Notes: a model not told the origin generated them from the letters alone. Positions 35,860-49,324 are shown, counted from the first letter of the stretch. The stretch is DNA of 64,000 nt from Carex sylvatica (GCA_964058845.1 CAXKVR010000021.1:124001-188000), one strand, 5' to 3'. Program-made: numbers and translations.

Positions 35860-36713
35860 GGGGTTGTCACACCCCGCGGTCACAGGTCGCGACAGTCCCC
35901 CGTCGTAAGCATACAACGCCGTGTATGCTTACAAAGCGGTTCACATTTCAATCACCAATTCACAACACAATAATATGAAAATTAAGTTCATAAATATATA
36001 AATCAGAGTACACAGTCTGGTCAGAGTTTAATACATCAAAAGTATCTCATCTGGATACTAACCATGAGGCCTACCCTAAATCTATACAACAAAATATATA
36101 TAATTATCTAGGGTCATTTAAGTGTATACTACAAAAGACCTACTAGTCGCGTGCCTCTCCGGAATCAGTCGCACCAGAACCTGTAAAATATTCCGAAGGG
36201 TGAGGGTGAGAATAAATTCTCAGTGCGAATTTGCCACAGTTTAGATTATTGGACTTGCAATCAAAATCCATATTCAAAAATAAAACCTATACAATAGCAA
36301 TTCAAACAGATACATATTAATAATTAAAGAAATGCACATGCTCGACAACAAACAAACCACCTGAATCATAATTTACGGAATTTCCAAAATGAAGTTCAAA
36401 CAAACAAACATACATGTTTGTCTTAACTATTTATTAGGGCTTGTAGCAACTACAGATGTTCTTTCAAGCTGGACCCTTTATCTGACCCTCGTCTGTAGGG
36501 TTACTGACACCTACAGACATTCCACCAAGCTGGACCATTTATCTGACACCCATCTGTAATCACTTGGCTTAACCGTTTTCTAAGGTCTAGTTCCAATCAT
36601 ATAAAGAAAATTCACTTTGAAATCATTACAATTGTCGTAATAGTCAATTGACCGTCCAAACACATTAACACGTAGGAGAATGCCACCGAGCCAGAGACGT
36701 TACACATGTCACC

Positions 36714-36743
36714 CACAATCACAATCACAATCACAATCACAAT
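36714..36743. repeat. (CACAAT)5 microsatellite in the solo LTR
   Basis: There are five perfect hexamer copies. The second LTR copy has only about two at the equivalent position (about 49645), so the tract has expanded or shrunk since duplication. Confidence 0.85.
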
Positions 36744-36824
36744 CAATACAATCACCCACCCCTCGTCCCAACCAGTACTGAAAAACCATGAGGGCCGTTC
36801 ACCTAAAGCGCTAGAAGGATCATG

Positions 36825-36908
36825 GGATCAAAGTCAGCTATCACAGCTCAACTTTGCAAATTCGTTGGATCCAAGTCAGCTATCACAGCTCAACTTCGTA
36901 AATCCTTC
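36825..36908. repeat. 42-bp tandem duplication in the solo LTR
   Basis: AAGTCAGCTATCACAGCTCA occurs at 36831 and 36873. The related LTR near 49747 has one unit only, so the duplication is specific to this copy. Confidence 0.8.
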
Positions 36909-38599
36909 TCAATCAGTAATTTGTAGTGACTCTCAGCCATAATCAGATCATAACAGATCAACACAACCAACAAACATACCAGTATGCAAATCATTCAAGT
37001 CAATTCAATTCGAATTTAATTTGATTTGGGCTATACAAATGATTTATGCAATTCAATGATGCAATCAATCAGATATTCAGCATGACAAACGAATAAATAG
37101 TTTAATTCCTGAAAATGAAATATCAAATAAGTCAAAAAATCCCGCACCTGTGTATGATGAGCGTATTGCGTAATTACGGATCAAATGTCTCGAACTGTCC
37201 TGTGAATTCCTGCTCGACCGAGCCTACACCTATGTTACACGTATACTTGATTTAATTCTGGTTCAACGGTTGAGATACTTACTCGAGTTCATTTATTGGC
37301 GTACACATTCCTTAACCAATTCCTATGCTTTGGTATCGATTCTTTTGATTCCTTCTTTCTTACTCAAAATCTCTAAAACTTCACACATTTACCTCTAGGT
37401 CCTCTAACCGTATACAATTTTCATTTGGTAACAATTCATGTACCGGTTCTCTATTTTGGTTCCCACAACAATTCGATTTACCGATCGATTAACCGTAATT
37501 TGGTCGAAATCTCAAATTAACCGTTACACGTTCTAGCATTTCAAGATCAAGAGGTAACCCTACCGATTACAAGTCTAATTGGTTAGATTAAACTAAACAA
37601 TTCACGATTATTCCCACTTTTGGTTTTGGCACGAAAACCCTAAAAGTCAAAATTCAAAATCGAGATGAAATTAGGAATAGAATCGACAAATAAACAATCA
37701 AAGAAGCTCAAGAAGCTAGTCTACAAGCAATTGAAACACAAATCTCGAGTTTAAAATGAAAACCCGAGAAATCTGAGATTTCAAGAGAGAAGAGAAGAGA
37801 AAAGAATACCGAATGGGAGAGCTAGACGAGATCCACGGCCAATTTCACGTGTCTACCTTCGATTTCCCAAACTTTGGTGCAATTTGGATGGAGAGATAGC
37901 TCTCTCTCTCTTTTCTTCTCTCTTTGGGCGGAGCTCACAGAAAAACGGGAAAGGGGGTGGAGCGGAAAGAGAGAAAGAGAAAAAGAAAATCTGAGTTTTA
38001 GTTAAAAGACACCCCGAGTGCGGACGCACTCCAATTCAGTGCGGGTCGGCCACCCGCACTCAGTACTTGGCAGAATTTCGACAGTTCAAAATAACACAGA
38101 AAAATACCCCAGTGCGGACGCACTCACGTACAATGCAGACGCACTCAGTACTTAGTCAAATTTTCATAAAAACGGCACTGAACAAGAAAAGTCCGAGTCT
38201 AATGCATCCGCATTAAATTTCAGTGCGGGTCAAGACACCCGCATTCAGGACTTAGTCAGCTTTCGGAAAAATTCAGCCAATACATAATTTATTAGTGCGG
38301 ACGCACTGAAAGATTACATAACATAATTTAAAAGAAAACTAGAGTCCGTGCGGATCAACCATCCGCACCCACCACCAGTGCGGACGCATTGGACCTATAA
38401 AGGTCTAGAACATCGTATTTTCGACGTGGTTTCGATTCTTAGCGAACTTAGGACGTGTCTTAAAGTCAACATTGGACTTTCTTATCTAGTGAAACATTAT
38501 TTCAAATTTAAATTTTCATTTCGTCAGCACGATTTTTTATTCTTGCTTTTAAAATATTTTAAAAAATAAATTGTAAAATTTTCATAACGTAACAGGGGT

Positions 38600-40240
38600 A
38601 ATATAGAAATCACAATAATTTGCGTGCAGCCCTCAAAACTTGTGAAATTCATAAAACAGGCTTTTAAGAATTATATCAATGACCAGAATGCACTATTACC
38701 ACGTGACGCTGGACAGAACAGAAGATTGTTCTATAGGCATGCGATGCCGATAATCTTCAGAGAATAAATTTGAGAGAACACCAAAATAAAAGAGAGAATT
38801 GTCTCTCCTTGATTTTATAGAAAAATATCCAAAACAAATTGTTCTTTTTTTCCTCACCCACAAGCCGGGTTATATAGCTATTATTCAATGCAGAAATTAG
38901 AAAGGAAAGTTGCTAATATTTGGTAACATATTACATAGATATTTTAAATTACTAAAACAGAAATTTAACAGCGGGGGAGCTGCTGTCCAGAGGCAAAATT
39001 AATAAATAAAAATTTAAATAAAAAATATTACCATAAAGCTAAACTAGGTAAATATTTTTTCTGATTTTTTGGCTGAAATGAATCTTCTTAATCGGATGCT
39101 ATCCAGTAAATATATTTTCTGAATTTGCTCCTGCATCACCATGGGTACCAGTGTAAGAACATCAAGTTGCTGTAACTGTATCCCAACATTACCAACAATC
39201 TCATAGAGGCAATAAGGCACTGGTACAGTGTGCTTATGAATCAATACCAAGTGGTATGAAACTATGAATGCTTAAGGACCAAAATAAATGCTTAATCACA
39301 AGATATATTTTGTCAAGAATAAGGATTGGATGGATGCTTAAAAAGGACCAGTATAAATACCCAATTCTTCTTTACCAATCTCCAATTTCATCTATATAAC
39401 TTAGACGACTTCATAAAATAAAAATTAAGGGCATGTGAAATTGGTGTCGCAGATTAATTTCTCCATCGAATTTCCTCAAATCCTATCGGAATCCGCATCA
39501 CCTAGGTACCTGAGGTACGAATCTCAAAACAGACCCCTTATAACTGCAATATGTACTGAATTCCTTTTCACTTGGCTGGGATTGAATCCAAACTGTTAAA
39601 TTTCCTATAATTGCCTCAAGTACCTAAGGGATGGGATCTTTTCCTTGACGACTTGGATCAAGACCGTACTGATCCCCAATTACCAGAGCACTGATTTTAA
39701 GGTGTACCACCACTGGTTCTCCTCCATTTGCCAATGATACCTCAATGTTGTGATCCTTAATTATTGCTGGAACTTTTATGAATTTTTGGATAACACCCAC
39801 CCAAGATTAGCATCAAGAAATAGAAATGTTACACAAGTCAGAGCAAGTAACAACAGTAATAAGTCCTTGAACAAACTCTGGCTTCTCCTTCAATCATCTC
39901 CAGTTTCTGATGTAAATTGACTAGAAATGACAAACAACTGTATAACTTGTTAATTTTTTAGGTGGTCTGAATTGAGGTTTAAGTGATCTATAATCCGATC
40001 TCTATCTAAATCAACATTATTTGGATCTAAAAATTTGTTTAGATCCGTTGTCTTGTTGAATATACTTCATTTTTTATGACAATGGAAGCATCCATTCAAT
40101 TGGGGAATTAGGTAGATGACTGCTTACAATGGGCGGATGTACAGTAACTTTATTTTAATGCAGGTGGGGAATTAGGTAGATGACTGCTTACAATGGACAA
40201 TAATTTTTTTGTGTCGATTTAATTCTTTAATTTTTACTTC
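38600..40240. other. Intergenic stretch with unidentified coding-like pieces on the minus strand
   Basis: On the minus strand, 39044-39250 is open for 68 codons (contains QQLDVLTLVPMVMQEQIQK). From about 39800 down to 39624 it is open for ~58 codons (contains KVPAIIKDHNIEVSLANG and HLKISALVIGDQYGLDP), ending in TAG. Both have protein-like composition and no ATG start, suggesting exons of a decayed gene. The family is not recognised. A short repeat (GGGGAATTAGGTAGATGACT) occurs twice at about 40103 and 40167. Confidence 0.4.
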
Positions 40241-40249
40241 TCTATTCAT

Positions 40250-42260
40250 CACAGTAATTTTTTTTTATTAAATCAAATAGTGAAGAATCTGATTTTGTGT
40301 AATATAAAATTTCTATTTTATTAAAATAACTTTTACAAATGATATATAGCCTCTCTATATTCAAATTCAGCTCAATCTTGTAATTAAGTTTGAAACATTT
40401 GTTATTGTAATTCATTAACTGCATTACTTGATGAAAAATGCATGACACTAACTAAAACAATATGGAAGAAGAAAAATGCACGATTTCTTTGTTAGGTAAA
40501 ACTTCAATATTAGATGACCTGATGCCACTCTAGCTGCTTATAAATCCATGGCTTAGAGAAACTTCTACTAATAGAGATCAAGCTCATATTTTATTTGGAA
40601 CTAATATTAATATTATATTTAATATTTTATTGGAAGTAAGTGACCCAAAATTACTTTTCTTATGATATTGGAGTAAACCAAAAATAGTTTAGACAAGTTT
40701 AGAAATGGCAAAAAGGCTTAGGCATTAATTTGAGTTATATTGATCAGTTTCTTCAATTATTGCAATATAAAAAGCTACTATTGTCAAAACCAAAAATAAT
40801 AATAATGAATAACCATATAAAAGAAATATAGAGCATCTCCAACAACTTATCAATCTCCTTATTCATTTGCAACAAGCAACTCAACAACCTGCAGGTAGAT
40901 GTGCAAATGGATCAGTTGGAAGTAGATGTGCAAGATCATGTTGAGGTGTAGTCGGAAAGAGTAGCAATGTACTATAAAGATGAGAAAGTTCATCTTTGAC
41001 AACATTCGCCGAATGTGCTCGTGTACTGCATGCTGCTTGAAAGCACATATTCTGAACTTGTTGGGGCCAAATGTAAGTAATGCCAAACTACATAGCAACT
41101 TGAATTTGATGACATTTTGAATAATTCTGCAACTAATTAAAGAGGACGAGTCTGAAGTCGAATGGTGGAATGGGACATTTAAAGTGGAATGGAACATTGA
41201 TGAATTGTTGAATTCGAATGGTGGAGTGGATCCAGATCGATAATGTAATAAAAAATGATGTTTACCCTTTAATTTCAAATTTTAATTCCTTGCAGTTCTT
41301 GTTATTAAGTTTGAAACATTTGTTGTTTGTATTCACTAGTGCATAACATGACAAAAATTATTGTATGATCAATGACGCTACTTAAAACGAGATAGGAACT
41401 TCAAATAATAATAAAATTAATGACATGAGTTCTTTTGTTAGCTCAAGCATCCCAATTAATAATATTGCCATGACTTATATAAACATTTACGAATAGAGGT
41501 CAAGTTCATATAGTATATGGATTATGGAACTAAATATTAATATTATTTTTCGAAGAAAGATGCTGTAATTTATTTGATTGTTATATTAGAGAAAACCAAA
41601 ACCAGTCATTAGTGGTATAAAAATGCCGTAGATCAGTCACACGAGATCGGTAATCATGATGCCGGCCACAAGCTTTATGATGGCTGTGTAAATATGACAT
41701 TTGAATCAAGTGATTTTTGGCTTATAAAAAGAGGGTTCATCCTTAATAGTAATGTGAAAATTATATATTAGAGCATGTGTATAAAATTCATATTTTATTA
41801 AAATAATTTTTCAACACAATGTTTATCTCTCCCCATTCAAATTCCGCTCAATTCTTGTAATTAAGTTTGAAACTTTTCTTTCCGCAATTTAACTGCATTA
41901 CTTAACGAAAAATGCATGACACGAACTAAAGCCATATGAAAATACATATAATCATAAAATTTATGAGTCATGGAAGACCAAAATTGCATGATTTCTTTGT
42001 TAGGTAGAGCTTCTCGATTAGATGACCGTATACCACATTCTACAGCAACTTATAAATCCATCCCTTAGAGAAACTTTTACTAATAGATATGAAGTTCATA
42101 TATTATATATATGGAACTAAATACTACAATTTTTTAATATTATTTTGGAAAAAAGTGACTGCAGTTTACTTTGCTTGCGATATTGAAGTAAACTAAAAAC
42201 AACCGAGAGTAGTTTAAAAATGACAAAAACCAATAAGCATTAATTGTGAGTTATGCAACT
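40250..42260. repeat. Two partial direct copies of the 5-17 kb repeat family (right-arm type)
   Basis: Units at about 40290-40740 and 41780-42250 share TTTCTATTTTATTAAAATAA-like starts, AAGTTTGAAACATTTG, TTTCTTTGTTAGGTA, AGAGAAACTT and a GATATTGGAGTAAA-like end. These match the right foldback arms of copies A-C. A third, shorter piece lies at about 41290-41480. The 139-codon minus frame at 40859-41278 overlaps the segment related to 4500-4710 and has no known domain. Confidence 0.6.
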
Positions 42261-43470
42261 ATGATAGAGGGATCACTCGATAATTTGTTATTTTGATAAT
42301 TTAAAATATTTCTTAGAATTCATTTTGATGTGATTTACTGCAAAAACAAGATCTTACTTATTTTAGCAAGCATGGATTGGTCCGTTTCAGGTCATCTAAA
42401 TCGATAAATTATGATTATTTTTGTATACCTTCAACTATGTCCACTAAAATGCTTACTGTATTTTTATTTTTATTATATTTTCTTAGGCTCGTGGATTTTA
42501 TCAAATGGTATCGGCATCATTTTTAGAACATACTATTAATTAGTTCTGTATTATTTTTTTTCCTTTGATCTAATTACAAAATCTAAATTAGAATATTTCA
42601 TTTACAATAATTGTTTTTTCCAGCCAACTGATTGCAAGTTTGCAACCACACAGACAAACGCACGAAGAAATATTTTAAATGCAAAAGCGTCGTCCACCAG
42701 GTGGCATTTACGAGTAAATACTTGTGCGGATTACTTTATCTTTATAAATATTTTAAAACCCCTTTATAAAGAACCATAAAATGGAAACTTTATTTCGATG
42801 TCATAGAAGACCCACATCATTATTTCAGTTCATTAGACATTTTATATATATATAGGATAAAGAATTATTAATGCGATCGGTTCTTTGGAGTTTGTATGTG
42901 AATCAAACATTTTTTGTAACTATGAATGTTAATTTTCATACAAAATCTAAATAATCTAATCATTAATTAGTTCAATTCTTTCTATCTTTTTCCTTGGCGA
43001 CAAAATATTTAATACAATTGCGAAAATAAAAAATTCTGACATGCATGCATCCTAAACGATGGCTATCAAGAACATCGTTTTTGTTAACTTTCTGACGCCA
43101 ATTGAAAATAATATCTTAGACAATCACTCCTCAGTTTCTTTTGGTCAGTAATTAGCACATATGCATATTGAATTAAAAGAATTAATATGAAGAATAGTGT
43201 ATTAATATTTTTATACCAAGCATAAAAAAATGCGAATTAAATGCTAAAATAGATGTCTTTTTAGTTTTAGATATATCCTTTCAAGATATGTTATAATTTT
43301 AGCATATGCTGTAACTTCTATTATTTATTTATTTTTCCAATCCCCTCCATTTTTTGGAACAATGGAGCCATAGAGATGACATGAAATGGCAAACCAAGGA
43401 GGTTTATTAATTACTATCTTCAAGTTACATTTAGAAATGATCATACAATTTCTGCCGGAATACCTATATT
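42261..43470. other. AT-rich stretch; includes the inverted relative of 3542-3830
   Basis: 42870-43150 is the inverted relative of the segment downstream of the small ORF at 3257. Only the region from the stop codon onward matches; no related coding part is present here. No gene was recognised in the remainder. Confidence 0.5.
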
Positions 43471-44010
43471 TGTCACAACCCCGCCGCCGGGTCTAGAGTC
43501 GCGACAAGAGAGACACCCTCACATCGATCTATCATCCCATCAACATACGTCGCAACAAAAATAAACAATAGAAACAATACAGAATCAGCTACAAAGCTCA
43601 GTAACCGGTTATTTAACAATGTGCTTCTTTATAACTGGCTTAATTAAACAACCATTCAAACAGACTGGATTAATTCACACAAATTTCAATCAAACTATGA
43701 ATACATATTTAACAGGCGATAGCACCTGGGTCTGGGTTATCAATAAACAAGTCACACAATATCCATATCATTTCATTTCACGAGTTCTCAAAACACACAA
43801 TCATATCATTTCACAAATCAAATTCGAACCACGGACCTGCTATCCCTTTAAATATGCATCATAATCAATTCTCAATACAATCATCCAATTCAACCAAACA
43901 AAATGAAAACACAGATTATAGAAAAGTCTGGTTACCTGATAGCGACAAGTTCAGAAATCCAATTTGAGTTCCAACGACTGTTCAGAATCAATGCGACATA
44001 GTCGAAATCC
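43471..44010. mobile_element. 5' fragment of a gypsy-type LTR
   Basis: It starts TGTCACAACCCCGCCG and has a GAGTCGCGACA block, resembling the start of the solo LTR at 35865. Similarity fades after ~60 bp and no LTR end was found before the foldback repeat at about 44140. It is a truncated LTR of a related family. Confidence 0.5.
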
Positions 44011-44140
44011 AACCGGACAAACAACCAAATAATAATCAATATCAAAATCTATCATCAAAATATTATTTCTATTATTTTTAAAATAAAAAAGTGTAAATAT
44101 TATCATTTCAACTAATTATTTATGAAATTATCGTCAAATT

Positions 44141-44316
44141 AAGCTCTCTAGTGATAGAAATGACCGGATAAATTAGTTAAAATAAATTTAACTGCTACAT
44201 GCTATCTGATTTATTCCATTTTCAGATAACTTCCGAGTGTTTTTTATTTACTCCAATATCGCAAACAAACAAATGGCAGATCTTCTTATTCGGTCATTTC
44301 TATCACTAGAGAGCTT
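44141..44316. repeat. Perfect 26-bp inverted repeat around a 124-bp loop
   Basis: 44141-44166 (AAGCTCTCTAGTGATAGAAA plus TGACCG) is the exact reverse complement of 44291-44316. The duplicate unit at about 45420-45560 lacks this second arm and has unrelated T-rich sequence there, so the arm is specific to this copy. Confidence 0.8.
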
Positions 44317-45990
44317 AATATATGAGATGCATTTGACCTTTATTTGTAAAAGTTTGTATAAGCGATATCATTTAATTGGGATGCTTCACCTAACGAAGGA
44401 ATCATGCATTTGTAGTCTTCCATGCCTCATAAAATTTATGATTAGTTGCAGTTTCTATTGTTTTAGTTAGCGTCATGCATTTTTGTTTAAGCAATGCATT
44501 TAAAAAATAAAAATAGCAAATGTTTCAAACTTGGTAGTAAGAAGTCGCTTGAAATGGAGTTGATTCTAGAAAACGACCAATGAAACAAATTAGATTTAAT
44601 TATGTAGATAATACATCATCTAAATCCTAATTCAGGATGATCCATAAATGATCGATCGAACCTTAGGCGACATTAAGATGATCCATAAATGATCGATGAA
44701 GACTCTTGAATGTTTTGACTATGTAAGGGTGTCTCTCAACAACATCAATCTCTGAAATCTTGCATCAAATCTCAGGTCTACCAGATCATACGATAGGCCA
44801 ACAATCGAGTTCACAGCAACCACCCTTACGAGATTATCATAGAGTAGTAGCTTTCACAGCTCTATTAATCTCTCATAATGGTAAAACAAAAACTGACACA
44901 TGAACAAAGCGCATGAACTATTGCAAGAACATTGAAATGGACAAAAGGAAGGTCTAACTCGCATCATTGGCCGTCCCATTTTCCATGCTCGATGTGACCT
45001 CATTAAGAAGAGGTTGATTTGTCTCTCTACTGATTGTCCCTTGGACCTGGTACTATGGAATCAAACTCAAGGCTGGATGAAGTTCGTTACGTAAATGTCT
45101 CTTTAAATATCTAAAAAATGATTATGTAAATGTTAGAAATGAATTAATTGTATCTAAATTGTAAAATTGTAGAATTAACCACTATTACGTAAATTAATGT
45201 CGGAATGTCAAAATTTCAAGTCACTTATCTGTAATATTGTTTGTATAGAAAAGTAAATGTGTAATATTGGTCATACTTAATAATGGTTGGATTTAAAATG
45301 GAACAATTAATTTTGAAGATTAATAAAATTAGGAATAGTACACTATAGTCCTATTCTGATTACTAATTAGCTTACACAAAAAGGTATAAGCAATGGTCCC
45401 ACCTTTAAAAATGCCGAGAACTTTCAATTAAACTAATGCATGCAAACTGATTTATTCCATTTTTAAACAACTTTCGGCTGCTTTTGATTTACTCCAATAT
45501 CGCAAACAAACAAATGACAGATCTTTTTTTTTCGAATAATATTTGATGCATATATGAGATGCACTTCACCTCTATTTATATATGTTTGTATAAGCGATAT
45601 CATTTAATTGGGATGCTTCACCTAACGAAGAAATCATTCATTTGTAGTCTTCCATGCCTCACAAATTTTATGATTTATTTTGAAGTTTCTATTGTTTTAG
45701 TTAGCGTCATGCATTTTTGGTTAAGCAATGCTGTTAATGAATAGAAATAGCAAATGTTTCAAACTTAGTAGTAAGAAGTCCCCTGAAAATGGTGTGGATT
45801 ATAGAAGACGACCAATGAAACAAATTAGATTGAATAATGTACAGAATACATCATCACCTGATATGATTGTATGTCAAGATTACTTATTATGAGTATTAGA
45901 ATTGCACTTCTTTTTTCTTGTAACAATGTTCTGTTACTTGGTACGTTCATACTAGTAACTAAAAAAATATAATGTCACAAAATATAAAAT
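44160..45990. repeat. Tandem pair of left-arm repeat segments (~1.24-kb spacing)
   Basis: Two direct units are present (about 44170-44640 and 45410-45870). They share TTTACTCCAATATCGCAAAC, GCGATATCATTTAATTGGGA, TAGTCTTCCATGCCTCA and GTTTTAGTTAGCGTCATGCA. They belong to the same family as the left foldback arms of copies A-C. The interval between the units (44640-45400) has no recognised gene, and its 45.0-45.4 kb part recurs in inverted orientation at 58.65-59.18 kb. Confidence 0.65.
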
Positions 45991-46000
45991 CTCTTCAGAT

Positions 46001-46701
46001 TAGGGCTGGCAAAAAAATTCGGAGTTCGTGATTCGATTTGGATTTGATTCGAGTTTACTTTGATTCGAAATGGGTTCGAATTGAAACGAACCAAACTAGG
46101 TTCAGTTCAAAATTAATTCAAACCAAACTCAAACCTAGCCTGTTTCGATCGAAATGGGTTCGCGAACTTTTATGGTTCGAATCTCATAATAACATCGGTC
46201 ATTCATTTACCTGATGAAATTAAAACCCAAGATAGAGAGTCATAATTTAAGTTAGCCAACATTTCATTGCTCTCAAATCTTAATAACCTAGTTCTCTCTC
46301 TGCCTCTCCCTAACTCACTCTCCCTTTCGCTCTAAAACCTAGCCGACACTCTCGGCGACTAGCTGTCTCTCCGGCTTAGACGACTGTCCCTCTTCTCTCT
46401 TCATCTGTCTCTCCTCCGCCTTCTCTATAATTTTTCAACTTAAAAACATTCATTTCATGTCGGTAAAAGGAAGCCATATAAATTTTGTCCCGTGAGAAAA
46501 AATTAATGTATAAACTACCGGTATAACTAGGGCTGCTAAAAAATAATTTAGTTCGTTATTCAATTCGGGTCGATTTGAAAAATGTGTAGTTCGCAATTAA
46601 TTCGATTCAAAACGAATCAAACTAGGTTCGGTTCTAATCTTATTCAAACCAAACTCAAACCTAGGGTAAATTCGATTCAGTTCGATTCGTTGCCACCTCT
46701 A
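46001..46701. mobile_element. Non-autonomous hAT-like element (701 bp) with perfect target duplication
   Basis: The ends are TAGGGCTGGCAA and, inverted, TAGAGGTGGCAA. They are flanked by perfect 8-bp repeats CTTCAGAT at 45993-46000 and 46702-46709. It contains repeated GTTCGAATT/GATTCGA words in both halves. In the middle, a CT-rich block with CTCTAAAACCTAGCC (about 46270-46420) looks like a plant gene 5' leader. There is no transposase. Confidence 0.88.
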
Positions 46702-49324
46702 CTTCAGATCAAGTCAAAGAAATTAATATATAAAATCACAATATAGAAAACTATAAAACATTTTTTTTTTCAACAATTAAGTTTATTCATTACTAATATC
46801 TACAAACTATTGAAAACAAAAGTATGGATGTTTCTGTCATAACAAGCAATTATACTTGTAATACAAATTAGGAACCATTACTTATCAATTATTAAACCTG
46901 ACAAGAACAAAACATATCAAATACTTCAGCTACTTGTACAATTATCTCTAGTTCTTTGGGATACAGTTATTGATAGATTTACGTAGCTACTAATACTTGT
47001 TATCAAAATCCACATAAAAAGAAAAGAAAAATATAATCTTAGAGGCAAAAATTAGCAGTACCAAATTCGAAGAGCTGAGTTGGTCTCATAGATATCAGAT
47101 CTACTTTTCAGTTTGATGAGCTTCAATTCTGTCCAATCCGCATTACGATCTGTGCCCACAAATATTGAAGCGGAGTACATGAATTGTAAAGTACAAATTG
47201 CTCAAACCTCTGTGTCATGATGCACTGCACCATACCAATGTACCAAAAAAAGAATCGCCAGACTAAACCTGAACCACATATAACACTTATACAACCTCAA
47301 AAGAACAATTAACAACACATACCCTGGTTTGAGAAATTCGCGCGGCTTGAAAGGATGCACCTGACGCGAGGAATTTGGGTCCTTGTTGATTTAGTGTGTG
47401 TGGTGGTGATCTAGTTGTTAGCGGTTGCTCCAGAGGAGGTGATGGTTGTGAGGATATTGTCACCGGGAAAGAGAAGAGAAATCGAGCGGAGGAGAGGAGA
47501 GAAATAATGGGAGAGAGTGATTGGGAAATAAAAAGAAGGTTATACTGTTGGATGGAGTTGGGAGTTCGTTAGAAAGTGGTCCGGGGATAATCCAGTGATT
47601 AGAGTCCGGTGGAAAATACCTAAATGTACTATATATAAGAATCGGGAAGCTTTTTACAGGGAGACCTGCTTGAATGGACTGAGTCGCTGGAACTTGGTGA
47701 GATCAGTGACATAATGAAATTCCGTGTATTATGTATTACTTGTATTGTGTCCGGTACGTTGCAACGGAGGCATATTATAAGATTGAACTTTAAAATTTAA
47801 TCGATAGATAAATAATAAATTGCAGTAGAAGATGAGTGAAACTATAGTAAATTTTATCATTTTTTTCATATTTTTTTATTACATTTCGAGATTTTCAATC
47901 AAGAGCTTTTGAAGATTGGAATCTCAATTGGCCAGTATGGTTCTGGTAATTTGGTTAGGCTCTAGGTTTGATGTTTTCAACATTTTATATTTTTTAATTT
48001 TGAAATGCAATAAGTTTCAAGAGGAATTCAGAAAACGCACTTAATGAATGAAAGGATACAAATCTTCAAAACATGATTTACCATATCTAGATGGATGACA
48101 AATGTTGATGTTGGTTTCTACTAGCAGAATCCAAAGTTTCAGGACCTGATAGTTGTCCTTACAAAAAAAATAATGAAAAAACTGGTGAGAAACTTATATA
48201 CCAGTTTGATTCACTTTTCCATCAGGCCTGATCAATTGTTATTTCATTTCCTCATTTTTTTCCAACTCAACACTTTGAGATTTCAATCCCTCTTTCGTGA
48301 GCAAGCAACAAGAACACGAAAATTTTTATTCTCATCTTCTAATGCGGTAATATTTGCAGAAATAACCTCAACACTGCCACTCTTCTTCCCCCTTTCTGAT
48401 TTCATCTTAATCATTGAGAAGATAGACCTGACCCCTGCATTTTCTTCTATATTCTAGATTGAAATAATATAAATCAACTGTAAGAGTTTCATTATTGAAT
48501 GGAAAGGGAATTTTCTAAAAATTTAAACAAGAAAAAGAAAATCTCATTTAGATGTTTTGTGTTAATTAATCAAGCATATTGCAATTAGTGGATAATCAAA
48601 GGAAATGTAATTGTTGTAAACCAAGCCGCTAATCATGTACATTTGTAAATTTTTAGTAAATAGAGTCCTGTATTCTCATATCCATATTATATGTTTGCAA
48701 TATAGAAAATTGTACGTGTTCATTAATTACATGCTCTAGTAGAATATGTTTACACACAAAAAAAAATATTCATTAGGAAGTATAATAAGACAAAACCCTT
48801 ACTGATAATGAAAATCTCCAGTATAGAATTCAAGAAACGAGAGAGATTGGGAGGTAATTTATCAATTGACAAATGCATCCTTCAGCGCTACACATTTATA
48901 GAAGTTAAAGCAGTGTTGTCATTTTTTAATTTTTTTGGAAAGTATAGTCAATTTAGAAAGAAAAATAACGTTCTATTTAGCCAAAACTAACATGGAAATA
49001 CAATTTTTTTTTCATGTTATCAATCTGTGTTCTAGTTATAATGCATTTTTTTCTATTTTTTCTACGTCATTTATAAAGCATCTCTTCTTTGAAAGTTGTA
49101 GATGTATTTTTTTGAGAAATCTCATTTAAACAGACAAGACTAGGATAAGGGAAAAGGAAAGAGATGAGATATTTTCACCGAGAAGGTGATCTCCGACGAA
49201 GAAACTTTAAATTGGCATATCTCAGCACTTGAGTGTTCGATTTCAGCGGATGACCACATTTTGGAAAGATCGTGAGGAGGAGATATAATTTTTTTATAAA
49301 CTCCTTTAAATTTTTTAAATATCA
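46702..49324. other. Intergenic stretch without a recognised gene
   Basis: 47090-47150 is similar to one arm of the foldback at about 62000-62160. 47400-47580 is purine-rich and resembles a gene leader on the minus strand. A decayed Helitron end lies near 47740. The remainder (to 49324) has only motif-less frames of at most 94 codons (48173-48457). Confidence 0.45.
47728..47775 (-). mobile_element. Decayed Helitron-like 3' end, minus strand
   Basis: Read on the minus strand, CCGTTGCAACGTACCGG is followed about 11 nt later by CAAGT, where intact relatives have CTAGT. The neighbouring GCATATTATAAG block resembles the sequence beside the end at 2057. It is a degenerate relative of 54932-54960. 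Confidence 0.4.

Larger units (their letters stand above)
35865..38594. mobile_element. Solo LTR (2730 bp), probably Ty3/gypsy
   Basis: It begins TGTCACACCCCGCGG and ends TAACGTAACA, i.e. TG..CA, with perfect 5-bp target duplications GGGGT at 35860-35864 and 38595-38599. There is no gag-pol and no second LTR, so it is a solo LTR left by recombination. The last ~600 bp carry repeated palindrome-like words (AGTGCGGACGCACT and variants). A paralogous truncated copy is at 49325-51265, and a related LTR start is at 43471. The gypsy assignment rests on the TGTCACA..CCCCG start and large size. Confidence 0.88.
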
